DNA of 64,000 nt from positions 1,086,001-1,150,000 of the forward strand of contig NZ_BRXR01000001.1 in NCBI RefSeq assembly GCF_026012015.1, in the 5' to 3' direction. This DNA comes from Clostridium omnivorum. Lineage in GTDB: Bacteria; Bacillota; Clostridia; Clostridiales; Clostridiaceae. The translations under genes were made by a program, and so were the position numbers. This document shows positions 35,567-43,615 of this stretch, in pieces. Position 1 is the stretch's first letter. Each line of letters opens with the position of its first letter. The notes beneath the pieces are model-generated. The model saw only the letters and a program-made list of their open reading frames with translations, was not told the origin of the DNA and made no database searches.

Positions 35567-36328
35567 TTAATTCTCCCCCTTTTTACCAATGATTGTAAGA
35601 AATATTTCTTCTAATGTCGGTTGTTTCTCCACATATTCAACTTTTGCAGGTGGAAATAATTTTTTGAGTCCCTCTAGTGTATCTAAAGCAATGATTTTTC
35701 CTCCATGAAGAATAGCAATTTTATCTGCAAGTTGTTCTGCTTCCTCTAAATATTGAGTGGTCAAGAATACTGTAGTTCCTGTATCAGATAACTCTTTTAC
35801 AATTTTCCAAACCTCTAAACGTGCTTCTGGATCAAGACCTGTTGTTGGCTCATCTAGGAAAATAATCTTTGGATTTCCCACAAGACTCATTGCAATATCA
35901 ATTCTTCTTTTCATTCCTCCAGAGTAAGTACCCACCCTACGGTCAGCAGCCTCTGACATACCAAAACGATTAATTAACTCCTCTGCTACTCCATTTGGAT
36001 TTTTAAGATGTCTAAGTTTTGCTATCATTTGAAGATTTTCACGACCAGTGAAAATTTCATCAATAGCAGCAAACTGGCCAGTAAGGCTGATAGAACCTCT
36101 AATTTCCCCTGGATCTTTTTCAATATCAAAACCATTTATCGTAACACTTCCAGCATCTACTTTAAGTAAAGTAGCCATAATTCTAATCATCGTTGTTTTT
36201 CCTGCTCCATTGGAACCTAGTAATGCAAAGATACCTCCCTGCTCTACTTCAAAATCTACTCCTTTGAGTACTTCTACATCTTTGTAAGCCTTTTTTACCC
36301 CTTTAATTTTTATGATATTTTTTTTCAT
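35567..36328 (-). CDS. ABC transporter ATPase (DrrA-like)
   Basis: Energises the adjoining DrrB-like permease. Walker A is LGSNGAGKTTM, the Q-loop reads SLTGQFAAIDEIF, the signature is TYSGGMKRR, and Walker B is IIFLDEPTTGLDPEAR; the DrrA-type C-terminal segment QPTLEEIFLTI is present. Start moved to ATG 36328 because AAAGGAGGAAAG lies just upstream; the longer frame adds 19 residues without a ribosome site. The 253-residue protein lacks the long C-terminal extension of some DrrA homologues. Between it and the KTR gene is a hairpin at 36395-36419. Confidence 0.9.
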   Translation of the reverse strand: MKKNIIKIKGVKKAYKDVEVLKGVDFEVEQGGIFALLGSNGAGKTTMIRIMATLLKVDAGSVTINGFDIEKDPGEIRGSISLTGQFAAIDEIFTGRENLQMIAKLRHLKNPNGVAEELINRFGMSEAADRRVGTYSGGMKRRIDIAMSLVGNPKIIFLDEPTTGLDPEARLEVWKIVKELSDTGTTVFLTTQYLEEAEQLADKIAILHGGKIIALDTLEGLKKLFPPAKVEYVEKQPTLEEIFLTIIGKKGEN

Positions 36329-36394
36329 TTTCTTTCCTCCTTTTAGTCGGAACCCGTGGTTAATTACCCCACTCGCTCCGCTCACAATTTACCC

Positions 36395-36419
36395 GTTAAA
36401 GTCCATTTAGGACTTTAAC
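36395..36419. terminator. Hairpin in the DrrAB leader
   Basis: Perfect 10-bp stem GTTAAAGTCC / GGACTTTAAC with a five-base loop, 66 bases before the ATPase start. It lacks a T-run and may act as attenuator; the nearby ACTCGCTCCGCTCAC is unusually GC-rich for this genome. Confidence 0.5.
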
Positions 36420-36495
36420 CCCCTCTACAATATAGTAACCTTATTCAAATCTGCGCCTAACCCTTTCGAGGCAGCTTGATTTGTTTCATAAAGAA

Positions 36496-36535
36496 AGAGC
36501 CGACAACTATGATTTCACTCACGGTTGTCGGCTCT
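36496..36535. terminator. Hairpin at the end of the KTR gene
   Basis: Perfect 12-bp stem AGAGCCGACAAC / GTTGTCGGCTCT with a 16-base loop that contains the KTR gene's stop codon. The minus-strand flank TTTCTTTATG is T-rich. Confidence 0.8.
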
Positions 36536-36713
36536 GCATCTTAGTGTCTGGCTCTTTGATAACTGATATATTAAGTTGTTTTGCATTAATTATCGTTTCC
36601 TGTTTACACTTAGGACAAAATAGCGGAAAGTTTTCAAGTACCGTATCAATGCCTATTTTAACCCTTGTTTTGTTACCACATACCGGGCATAATATCCACT
36701 CGTATTTACACAC
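36519..36713 (-). CDS. Cysteine-rich KTR-domain protein
   Basis: Small 64-residue zinc-ribbon-like protein: WILCPVCGNKTRVKI, then FPLFCPKCKQETII, matching the Cys-rich KTR family, often found inside integrative elements near resistance genes. It begins at GTG 36713 with GGGGGAT upstream. Function unknown; nucleic-acid or metal binding is likely from the two CxxC pairs. It follows the second DUF1048 gene by 12 bases and is the last gene of the PadR transcript. Confidence 0.75.
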   Translation of the reverse strand: MCKYEWILCPVCGNKTRVKIGIDTVLENFPLFCPKCKQETIINAKQLNISVIKEPDTKMQSRQP

Positions 36714-36725
36714 TCTTCCATCCCC

Positions 36726-37076
36726 CTACTTTGTTTTATCCGTAACCTTTTTCATGGCCTTATTAACTTCTTGGTCAACAGATTCTTGATAGATGTCAGC
36801 ATAAGTTTTTGAATCTTTGATTAGCTCGTCGCAGAAAGCTGCTACGTCACTACCTGTCACTTCCAATACGCCTTTTCCTATGGCTGCACCCTCTTCAAAA
36901 AGATCGACAATTCCAGAAAGCAAGCCTATGCCTTCGGTTAGCTCAACAGGGCCGACCTTAAATAAATATTTTTGAATCTCTTTATAAACAACCTGATAAT
37001 CTTTCGGCAGCGCTTTGACACGTGCCATATGAGCTCTCCACTCTTTTTTGCCTTCGATAATATCTTGTATTCTCAT
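36726..37076 (-). CDS. DUF1048 protein, copy 2
   Basis: A 116-residue helical protein of the DUF1048 family (ALPKDYQVVYKEIQKYLF, LLSGIVDLFEEGAAIGKGVLEVTGSDVAAFCDELI). It is a paralogue of the gene next door at 37086-37433; both share the EVLGDD/EVTGSD-x-x-FC motif. Such pairs always accompany PadR regulators, but the biochemical role is unknown. AGGAGGG precedes the ATG. Base composition is richer in G+C than the surroundings, consistent with recent transfer of the whole cassette. Confidence 0.88.
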   Translation of the reverse strand: MRIQDIIEGKKEWRAHMARVKALPKDYQVVYKEIQKYLFKVGPVELTEGIGLLSGIVDLFEEGAAIGKGVLEVTGSDVAAFCDELIKDSKTYADIYQESVDQEVNKAMKKVTDKTK

Positions 37077-37085
37077 TTTACCCTC

Positions 37086-37433
37086 CTATTTACCTAATTT
37101 TTTAGCGATATTATTGTTGAGCTGCTTGCGCCACCTGTCGCGGTAAGACTTTGACCCTTCTTCACCAGCCAGCGCTGAACAGAAGCCACTGATATCGTCA
37201 CCTAAAACCTCTTGAACATTCTGACCATCCGCCGCTGATTCTTCAAGTAATCCAAGCACACCATCAAGAATTGGCATCAGGTTACGACCGGTGAAGTCTG
37301 AGTGCGGCCAAAGATTAGCTTTAATTTTTTCCCATGCCGCTTGATACTCAGCAGGCAGATTTTTGGCGCGTAATTCAAAAGCTTTCAATTCTTTAGTCAT
37401 ATCGCTTCCCGTAACTTTTTCCCAAAAATTCAT
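37086..37433 (-). CDS. DUF1048 protein, copy 1
   Basis: A 115-residue helical protein of the DUF1048 family with the conserved LPAEYQAAWEKIKANLW, ILDGVLGLLEESAADGQNVQEVLG and DDISGFCSAL segments. Its ATG overlaps the PadR stop by one base (TAATG), so it is translated together with the regulator and could modulate it. The second copy follows after nine bases. Function is not known. Confidence 0.88.
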   Translation of the reverse strand: MNFWEKVTGSDMTKELKAFELRAKNLPAEYQAAWEKIKANLWPHSDFTGRNLMPILDGVLGLLEESAADGQNVQEVLGDDISGFCSALAGEEGSKSYRDRWRKQLNNNIAKKLGK

Positions 37434-37759
37434 TATTTCCTCTCCTTTAACTCATTAATTTTTGATGATACGAACTCCCATCTTTCCCAGAACTTCCGCA
37501 GCTCTTCACGTCCAGCGTCGTTGAGCTTGAAAAACTTTCTCGGCGGTCCCATATCGGATGGCTTTTTCGTAATTTCCACCAACTTATTTTTCTCGAGCCG
37601 TACCAAAATGGTATAAACTGTCCCATCCACAACGTCCGAAAATCCGAGGTCATTCAGTCGCCGTGTAATCTCATAACCGTAGGTTTCCTCATGGCTGATG
37701 ATTTCAAGAACACAGCCTTCCAGTGCGCCTTTGAGCATTTCCGTAAGATTCTCCAACAT
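37433..37759 (-). CDS. PadR-family transcriptional regulator
   Basis: A 108-residue winged-helix protein: LKGALEGCVLEIISHEETYGYEI, GTVYTILVRLEKNKLVEI and GPPRKFFKLNDAGREEL are the PadR hallmarks. It lacks the long C-terminal dimer helix of PadR-s1 but keeps FWERWEFVSSKINEL, like LmrR-type members that sense cationic drugs. AGGAGGGG precedes the ATG. First gene of a transcript with two DUF1048 genes and the KTR gene; the DrrAB-like exporter follows downstream and is a likely target. Dyads at 37783-37795 and 37820-37835 are candidate operators. Confidence 0.92.
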   Translation of the reverse strand: MLENLTEMLKGALEGCVLEIISHEETYGYEITRRLNDLGFSDVVDGTVYTILVRLEKNKLVEITKKPSDMGPPRKFFKLNDAGREELRKFWERWEFVSSKINELKERK

Positions 37760-37819
37760 AACCCCTCCTCACTATTCTGTATCACTGGTATTCAGTATTA
37801 CTTACTACAGCTATATAGT

Positions 37820-37835
37820 ATCACGTAGTAGTGAT
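37820..37835. promoter_or_regulatory. PadR operator candidate
   Basis: ATCAC-GTAGTA-GTGAT, with further TACTAC/GTAGTA direct repeats around it, 60 bases upstream of the PadR start. A related half-palindrome (ACTG-GTATT-CAGT) lies nearer the gene. Confidence 0.45.
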
Positions 37836-38018
37836 GATGTCAATATGATATATTTATTTTTTTCAGCTAGATTTAACTCACTACATCTTTATATTTAACG
37901 TTTGATTGTATTCAAATTCTATATAATTGGATTACCCTATATCATCATAAATACACAAAACCTATATATTTACGCAAATATCCATATTTCTGCGTAAATA
38001 TATGCCCCCTGAAGCAAT

Positions 38019-38047
38019 ATTCCCCCAAACTATTAGTCTGGGGGAAT
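38019..38047 (+). terminator. Stem-loop with T-rich tail
   Basis: ATTCCCCCA pairs with TGGGGGAAT around an 11-base loop, then TTATTTTATAA on the plus strand. No plus-strand gene ends nearby, so it may be left over from a deleted gene. Confidence 0.6.
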
Positions 38048-38109
38048 TTATTTTATAATTGTAACGTATTTTTCTATTATCATAAGTTGCTCATATAATT
38101 TAGAGCTTC

Positions 38110-38160
38110 TTATTCAAAGTACTCCTTTTGTATATCAATAACTATTAGAGCTTTTTTCAC
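38110..38160 (-). pseudogene. N-terminal scrap of an isochorismatase-family hydrolase
   Basis: GTG 38160 with AGGAGGTTG upstream opens a frame reading VKKALIVIDIQKEYFE and then stops. This is the start of a cysteine hydrolase of the isochorismatase family (the DxQ motif D9-Q11), cut after 16 residues. The rest of the gene is gone. Confidence 0.6.
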
Positions 38161-38208
38161 TTCTACAACCTCCTCTATTTAGCTTTACTAAATCTTATAT
38201 TATTCCAG

Positions 38209-38274
38209 TTATTCTTTCCTCAAAATCTTATTCATCGCTTTTCCCTTTGCTACCTCATCGATTAGCTTATCCAA
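38209..38274 (-). pseudogene. C-terminal scrap of a gene upstream of the isochorismatase remnant
   Basis: A short frame reading LIDEVAKGKAMNKILRKE before a stop, 48 bases ahead of the isochorismatase remnant start. It has no start codon with a ribosome site and its frame is closed upstream. Probably the tail of a lost partner gene. Confidence 0.3.
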
Positions 38275-38323
38275 ATATTAGACAGCTTTACTTCGTATCT
38301 AGCACAATATTATTAGTATATCA

Positions 38324-39148
38324 CTAAAATTGGTAACGAAGAATTCTCCCACCCTCTCTTTTCATATTGCTGCTTAACGACATTACTGCAGCCAGCATAC
38401 GGAATCCCCACGGCATTTTTGCGGCAAAAGCAGATTCTATAAGGAATGCCTCCTCGATTAAATTAAGTCGTGGAGCCCAGCGTTCTGGCTCTCTTGGATC
38501 ATCAAATCCCATATTTGCTTCAATTCCGATTGCTTTAATTGATGGAGTATTCTTCATAAGCTTCACAGCTAATGTAGTATATCCGTTGAAGGCTATCTCA
38601 CCAGTTTGAAAATAGTTTGTAAGTCTGTTAAATAGCTCTTTTATGTCCTTTTCCCCAATGAATGGTAATACCCCGTCTGCAACAATTATAACTGGACGAT
38701 CATTGGGAATCTTTTTAAGCCATCCTAAATCAAGCAAGGAAGTGCCTAGCATATGGTATCCGCTTTTTTCAGAAAAAAAGTGCTTACGTAAGTTTATAAC
38801 CTCAGGAAAATCAACATCATACCAACTTACACTATTATGTGTATTTACCCTTAATACCCGGCTATCCAAACCACATCCTAGGTCTAAAACTATAGCATTT
38901 TTATGGTTAGCAATAAATCTTTCTATTCGCATGTCCAGTTCTTTTGTTCTTATTGCTGTATTATACTTCTCTTTTGTAACTTTTAAACCTTCAAAATTAT
39001 AATTGATTCGGCTGACTATATCTTGAGCAGATTTATCATCTAGAATAGGATTTTTTGAAACACTGTCCAAAGCCCTTGCGTATAACGTTATAAAAAGTGT
39101 TTCTTCTACTTTTGTAAGATTATTAGTATCGATACGACCTTTATTCAT
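38324..39148 (-). CDS. SAM methyltransferase of the leucine carboxymethyltransferase family
   Basis: S-adenosylmethionine-dependent methyltransferase, about 274 residues from ATG 39148 (AAGGAGATG upstream; the longer frame has no ribosome site). Motif I is VLDLGCGLDSRVLR, the post-I acidic residue is in YDVDFPEV, and RPVIIVADGVLPFIGEKDIKELF is the LCM-family loop; early MxRxxDTNNL-type residues and a closing MKREGGRILRYQF. Related bacterial proteins methylate small polyketide-like acids or peptides. It is divergent from a TetR gene and shares an operator region, so it is probably induced by its substrate. Target unknown. Confidence 0.85.
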   Translation of the reverse strand: MNKGRIDTNNLTKVEETLFITLYARALDSVSKNPILDDKSAQDIVSRINYNFEGLKVTKEKYNTAIRTKELDMRIERFIANHKNAIVLDLGCGLDSRVLRVNTHNSVSWYDVDFPEVINLRKHFFSEKSGYHMLGTSLLDLGWLKKIPNDRPVIIVADGVLPFIGEKDIKELFNRLTNYFQTGEIAFNGYTTLAVKLMKNTPSIKAIGIEANMGFDDPREPERWAPRLNLIEEAFLIESAFAAKMPWGFRMLAAVMSLSSNMKREGGRILRYQF

Positions 39149-39278
39149 AATAGCATCTCCTTTTAGTAAAAATGTGTGTAAAATTATCATGAATGGTGAT
39201 TTCTGTCTTACCTCAACATCAACCGGTAATGTACAGGCTTTTTATAAAGAATAGAATGTATCCATATAAACGCTTGAC

Positions 39279-39379
39279 ATTATGGAATGCAAATCATCAT
39301 TTTATTCCATATTATCACCACAGCATACTACTGTCAATATATTATGGAGTCAAATTCATTGACTCATTCCATAATATTG
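39279..39379. promoter_or_regulatory. Two TetR operator candidates between divergent genes
   Basis: The main dyad covers 39335-39379: 19- and 21-base arms (core TTATGGA / TCCATAA plus GTCAA / TTGAC) around five bases. A second pair, ATGGAAT / ATTCCAT, lies at 39279-39310. The space between genes is only 257 bases. Confidence 0.6.
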
Positions 39380-39405
39380 ATTACAATAGTTAATGAGGTG
39401 ATACC

Positions 39406-40005
39406 ATGAATGGTTATGAACGTCGAAGAGAACAAAAAAAAGAGGCTATTCTTAAAACCGCTGGCGAGTTATTTTTTCAAAAGGGATATGATGCTGTAAG
39501 CACTTCTGAAATTGCTGAAAAGGCAAATGTAGCGCAAAGCAGCATTTATAATTTCTTTGAAAACAAACACGAACTGTATATTATGGCAGTTAAAAGGACA
39601 GCAATTCACAATATGGATGAATATGATAAAATTCTTTCATCAGATAACAGTTTTTATGAAAAGTTATCTGATTTTCTTAAATTAAAAATGAATGGTATAA
39701 GTTCTGGTAGTAAAGATTTTAATTCTGCTTTAAATATGCAAAATCCTGAAATACAAAATTTTTTAAATAAACTAATAACTACACGGGCAGTACCTATATA
39801 TCATAAGCTAATCGAACTAGGAAGACTGGAAGGGGCTATTGATCAGGATATAGAATCAGAAACTATTATTGACTACATAAATGGATTTGCCGATGCTATT
39901 ATGCAACCAAATATCTACAATAAGCTCATAGAAAACGAAAAATATTTTAAAGACTTTTATAGGTTATTTTGGTTTGGTATATCAGGGGGGAAAATAAAGG
40001 AGTAA
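39406..40005 (+). CDS. TetR/AcrR-family regulator
   Basis: A 199-residue repressor with the TetR N-terminal helix-turn-helix: ILKTAGELFFQKGYDAVSTSEIAEKANVAQSSIYNFFENKHELY. The C-terminal domain is a helical ligand-binding domain (FADAIMQPNIYNKLIENEK). GAGGTGAT precedes the ATG. It is divergent from the LCM methyltransferase and likely represses it and itself through the dyad at 39335-39379. The ligand is unknown. Confidence 0.92.
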   Translation: MNGYERRREQKKEAILKTAGELFFQKGYDAVSTSEIAEKANVAQSSIYNFFENKHELYIMAVKRTAIHNMDEYDKILSSDNSFYEKLSDFLKLKMNGISSGSKDFNSALNMQNPEIQNFLNKLITTRAVPIYHKLIELGRLEGAIDQDIESETIIDYINGFADAIMQPNIYNKLIENEKYFKDFYRLFWFGISGGKIKE

Positions 40006-40013
40006 CGAAAAAA

Positions 40014-40046
40014 AAGGAGAACTCCGGACACTTGAAGATTCTCCTT
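40014..40046. terminator. Weak terminator between TetR and the dikinase
   Basis: AAGGAGAA pairs with TTCTCCTT around a 17-base loop, with A-rich upstream and T-rich downstream sequence. It lies 8 bases past the TetR stop codon. Confidence 0.6.
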
Positions 40047-40142
40047 CCTTACTCTTATTATTTTTAATCAATTATTTTAGTTTGAACTTCTGTAGAAGGA
40101 AAAAAGCTATCGCTGCATTATGCTTCTTTCAATCTTAAAGGT

Positions 40143-42539
40143 TCACGCTTGATCAGAAATAGGAACACCAGCAGCTGTTGAATCCAATATTTGCACAACT
40201 CCCTGTCCACCATCAACAAGTACTCTATCTCCATTCTTAAGTCGTGTAGTGGCATTGCCGCATCCAACAACAGCAGGAATACCAAGCTCCCTAGCTACAA
40301 TGGCAGCATGGGATAATGGTGCTCCTATGTCAGTGATAATTGCTGCAGCTTTAGGAAATAGAGGGGTCCATCCTACATTAGTAGTTGATGCTACTAATAT
40401 TTCACCTGGTTTAAGGTTTTCGCCATCCTCTGGATTAATCAAAACACGCACAACTCCCTCTATTCTGCCTGCTGCTCCAGCATAGCCATTTAGTGTTTCC
40501 GAATCAGGCATATTGACAGTTACTAAAGTAGGATCATAATAATCCACTCTTCTGTCTGGATTTTCTACCCATTTAAACGGATCAAATCTTCCACGAATAA
40601 TTGATGGTAATGGTGGCAGTGTTTTATATTTTTCATAGGTTTTGCGTCTAGCAGGAATATGAGTAAGCGCCGATTCGTCCCCAGAGAGCAAATTCAGAAC
40701 TTCATCTAGGTAGAGAAAAAAAACATTCTCTCCAATTCCTGTGAGCTTTCCCGCTTTAATTGCAAAAGCACGGTTAACCCTGAATACTCTGGTCCATTCT
40801 GAACGAGCAGCTTCTCTTAAATAACTGCCTTCGGAAGCATCTGCAATTTGCCTTATAATCTTTTTTGCTTTTCCAGGATAACGTTCCTCAAGTTTTTTTA
40901 AAGTTCTTTCGTACTGAGTATGCTGCTTCTTTAGAAGTCCTTCAGCATCTACATCGGACTTTTTAAATTCCTCTATCTGTTTTTCAAGCCAAGCTTGATC
41001 CTCTGAAGGATCAGGTATCGATATCTCAAACTCATGAGGACCTCTATGACCATACTTCATTAAATATTCCTCTCTGCTCAATTCTCCCTTAATAATCTTT
41101 GATATCCCCACAACTGGACCAAGACTTTCAAGTTCAGAATTTCCCCTTAAATTTGACAGCAGAGTATTTGCGTCTTCCTTTCCTAAAAGCTTTGGAAGTT
41201 CTTCATTTAGCTTAAATAATCCCATTAATTTTTTTCGAGGAGCAAACCGGCCAACCCATAACGCTTTACAGTTATAAGGCCAAAGTTCTTCCTTCCAAAT
41301 ATCAAGCAATTCTTTATTGGTCTTTGTTCTATCAATGCGTTCTTTCATAGATCTGCACCAGTTTGGTGTGTCCTTAAGATAATTCGGCATTACCTTCGCA
41401 ACTTCTTTAGAATTTTTTGAGGTATTCTTTATTCCTGGTATCATTGCTTTTATTAATCCTAATCCAGAATACGGATAAATAGGAATGTTCATTTCTTCTG
41501 GCATCTGTCCAAATATATCATTCATTTTTTTCAGCACAGGCTTATAGTCCTTACCAAAGGCAGGATATATTGATAATGCCAGATTAACATTGGAATACAT
41601 TCTTCCGCATATATTACCGGAAAATAAATAATACCCTGGAACTACCATCTGCTCCTCATCAAGGGCTCTTATTACAGACCAACTTAGCGGAGTAAAAACG
41701 TCGGCCATGGCTTCACCCACATTGGTGTTAGTCCATAAGAAGTCTCCATCGAATGAATCATTCAATTCATAGGTATCAGGATTACCAGGCTTTAAGGTTG
41801 TAATAGGACGTGCTTGAAGAATATATAATTTCCCCTTTGCAACAGCCCATTCTATATCCTGTTGACTTCCCGATTTCTTCACTAGTTTTGAAGCATATTT
41901 ATACATCTCTGAGGCATACTTCTTAAAATCACTTGGGCCTTCATATTTTCCTTTTGGCCTCATCAACTTAAAAGGATAAGCATTGGACTCTCCAGATACA
42001 AGCTGCTCTCCCAATCCATATACAAAATTACCTGCCATACTTGTGTGGCTGCCTGTAATCGGATCAGCTGTAAAAAGTACCCCCGAAATATCCGACTGGA
42101 CCATAAGCATAATTACTATTGCAATCTTATGAGACTGTTCCATACCTTGAACAGAACTGTATGCCTTTACTCTCTCCGAATTTCTTGATTTAAAAACAGT
42201 ATAAATTGCTTCCTGTATCTCTTTATCTGTTTTAACATTAAGAACAGTTTCAAACTCTCCTGCAAAAGAAGCCTGCGCTGAATCTTCACTTAATGCGGAT
42301 GACCTTACAGCAAACAATGCTCCATCATAATTTTTTCTAATGTTATTTAGATAAACCTTTATCTCATTCCAGGCTTCATCATTAAGCCTTTCCTTCTGAA
42401 AGGCGGATGGTAAAACAACGAAACCTTCTGGAACAGGATACCCATCCTGATACATTCTAGCTAAGCTTCCTCCTTTTCCTCCTGCAAATGCCTGAAGCTC
42501 TGGAGTCAAATCTTTAAAACCTTTCACCATAATTGACAT
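40143..42539 (-). CDS. Rph-like/PEP-synthase-like dikinase, unknown acceptor
   Basis: Paralogue of the rifampicin phosphotransferase. From ATG 42539 (GGGAG nine bases upstream) it is 798 residues: ATP-grasp at 1-250 (FAGGKGGSLARM, FAVRSSALSEDSAQASFAGEFE, DIEWAVAKGKLYILQARPI), a middle domain of about 450 residues with little likeness to Rph, and a swivelling domain with the phospho-histidine in IGAPLSHAAIVARELGIPAV (H744). The PEP/pyruvate barrel is missing, so a non-pyruvate acceptor is expected. It is separated by 20 bases from a TetR gene with two operators, implying drug- or metabolite-induced expression. Acceptor unknown; another antibiotic is possible. Confidence 0.85.
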   Translation of the reverse strand: MSIMVKGFKDLTPELQAFAGGKGGSLARMYQDGYPVPEGFVVLPSAFQKERLNDEAWNEIKVYLNNIRKNYDGALFAVRSSALSEDSAQASFAGEFETVLNVKTDKEIQEAIYTVFKSRNSERVKAYSSVQGMEQSHKIAIVIMLMVQSDISGVLFTADPITGSHTSMAGNFVYGLGEQLVSGESNAYPFKLMRPKGKYEGPSDFKKYASEMYKYASKLVKKSGSQQDIEWAVAKGKLYILQARPITTLKPGNPDTYELNDSFDGDFLWTNTNVGEAMADVFTPLSWSVIRALDEEQMVVPGYYLFSGNICGRMYSNVNLALSIYPAFGKDYKPVLKKMNDIFGQMPEEMNIPIYPYSGLGLIKAMIPGIKNTSKNSKEVAKVMPNYLKDTPNWCRSMKERIDRTKTNKELLDIWKEELWPYNCKALWVGRFAPRKKLMGLFKLNEELPKLLGKEDANTLLSNLRGNSELESLGPVVGISKIIKGELSREEYLMKYGHRGPHEFEISIPDPSEDQAWLEKQIEEFKKSDVDAEGLLKKQHTQYERTLKKLEERYPGKAKKIIRQIADASEGSYLREAARSEWTRVFRVNRAFAIKAGKLTGIGENVFFLYLDEVLNLLSGDESALTHIPARRKTYEKYKTLPPLPSIIRGRFDPFKWVENPDRRVDYYDPTLVTVNMPDSETLNGYAGAAGRIEGVVRVLINPEDGENLKPGEILVASTTNVGWTPLFPKAAAIITDIGAPLSHAAIVARELGIPAVVGCGNATTRLKNGDRVLVDGGQGVVQILDSTAAGVPISDQA

Positions 42540-42559
42540 ATTATGCATCTCCCTTTTCC

Positions 42560-43183
42560 TTACTTATAAAAACTATCCTTTAAAAGTTCAAAATAAGTAT
42601 CCATCTCCACCAATATTTCATCAAAATTTAGATTAGTTATAGGGTTCTTCTTTATCTTTTCCTTTTCTTTAGCTATAAAACCTTCCATGGTCCAAATAAT
42701 AACATCTACAGCTCTTTTTATATCAATACCCTCTTTAAATTTGGAAGTATCGAAATTATTTAGTACTTTACTATAGGCATTTATCAAGTATTCTTTATTC
42801 CTTGACTCCATGTCATTTTTTACTTCATCGGAGTCTTCAAAATTAGCAGCCTTAACAAATTCAAGCATATCAGGATATTTATTAACTAGCATAAATTCAA
42901 CTAATAAAACTTGACGCAGCCTTTTTAAGATATCTTTTTCATTCAAATCAATTTTCCCAAAGAACTCATTCATAAGAATCTCTAAAGCATGATCATACAA
43001 AAATAAGAACATATCCTTTTTACTATTGAAATAGTGAAATAATGCTCCTTTTGAAATATTAGCTTCCTTAACAATCTCATCTGTGGCTGTATTTTTATAC
43101 CCTTTTTTTGCGAATTCCTTTATTGCAGCATTTAAAATCCGCTCTTGTTTTTCAGCTTTTAAGCTTAAAAACTTTGTATACAT
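42560..43183 (-). CDS. TetR/AcrR-family regulator
   Basis: A 207-residue TetR repressor: ILNAAIKEFAKKGYKNTATDEIVKEANISKGALFHYFNSKKDMF is the DNA-binding part. Start set at ATG 43183 with AAGGAAGGTG upstream; the longer frame to 43219 has no ribosome site. It is the first gene of a two-gene unit with the Rph-like dikinase. Two strong dyads at 43222-43240 and 43256-43272 lie just before it and are its probable operators. Confidence 0.93.
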   Translation of the reverse strand: MYTKFLSLKAEKQERILNAAIKEFAKKGYKNTATDEIVKEANISKGALFHYFNSKKDMFLFLYDHALEILMNEFFGKIDLNEKDILKRLRQVLLVEFMLVNKYPDMLEFVKAANFEDSDEVKNDMESRNKEYLINAYSKVLNNFDTSKFKEGIDIKRAVDVIIWTMEGFIAKEKEKIKKNPITNLNFDEILVEMDTYFELLKDSFYK

Positions 43184-43221
43184 ACTGTTCACCTTCCTTA
43201 TAAAGAAAAAAACGTACATTC

Positions 43222-43272
43222 ATTGACTAAATTGGTCAATCTAAATATAACATTATTGACTGATTTAGTCAA
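43222..43272. promoter_or_regulatory. Tandem TetR operators
   Basis: Two related palindromes: ATTGAC...GTCAAT (43222-43240) and TTGACTGATTTAGTCAA (43256-43272, perfect 6-bp arms). Their centres are 33 bases apart, about three helix turns. They stand between the TetR/dikinase unit and the divergent XRE gene. Confidence 0.8.
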
Positions 43273-43387
43273 CCTCAATATTATAAAATTTTCAATCCAA
43301 ATTGCGCAAAGTATGCTTATCATAATGCCAAGTTCACTTGACATTGTCTCTGCTTCCTGGTATAATTTACTAATAGGAGGTGTTACT

Positions 43388-43615
43388 TTGGATGATAAAA
43401 TTAAGCTAAAAAATCGCTTAAAGGTTGCTAGAGCTGAATTAAATATTTCTCAAGAGCAACTTGCTAATTTAGCAGGTGTTTCTCGACAAACAATAGGTTC
43501 AATTGAAACAGGTCAATATTGTCCCACCGCTAAGTTAGCTTTAATACTTTCAAAATGTCTGCACAAAACTTTTGAAGAACTATTTTATATTGAGGAGGAA
43601 GATAACAATGTTTAA
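43388..43615 (+). CDS. XRE-family small DNA-binding protein
   Basis: Start set at TTG 43388, seven bases after AGGAGGTG, giving a 75-residue protein; the longer frame to 43223 runs through the TetR operators. Helix-turn-helix LKVARAELNISQEQLANLAGVSRQTIGSIETGQYCPTAKLAL is typical of the YgzD/COG1476 type. Its last codons overlap the start of the membrane protein gene (8-base overlap), a widespread pairing of XRE regulator and small membrane protein whose role is unclear. Confidence 0.9.
   Translation: MDDKIKLKNRLKVARAELNISQEQLANLAGVSRQTIGSIETGQYCPTAKLALILSKCLHKTFEELFYIEEEDNNV

Larger units (their letters stand above)
37760..38323. other. Gene-poor 564-base region with decayed fragments
   Basis: Contains the PadR promoter and dyads near 37783-37835, a hairpin at 38019-38047, and fragments of two decayed genes at 38110-38274. 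No intact gene seen. Confidence 0.65.

Noticed and set aside
43223-43387. N-terminal extension of the XRE protein
   Set aside because: Would run through the two TetR operators and has no ribosome site; TTG 43388 follows AGGAGGTG.
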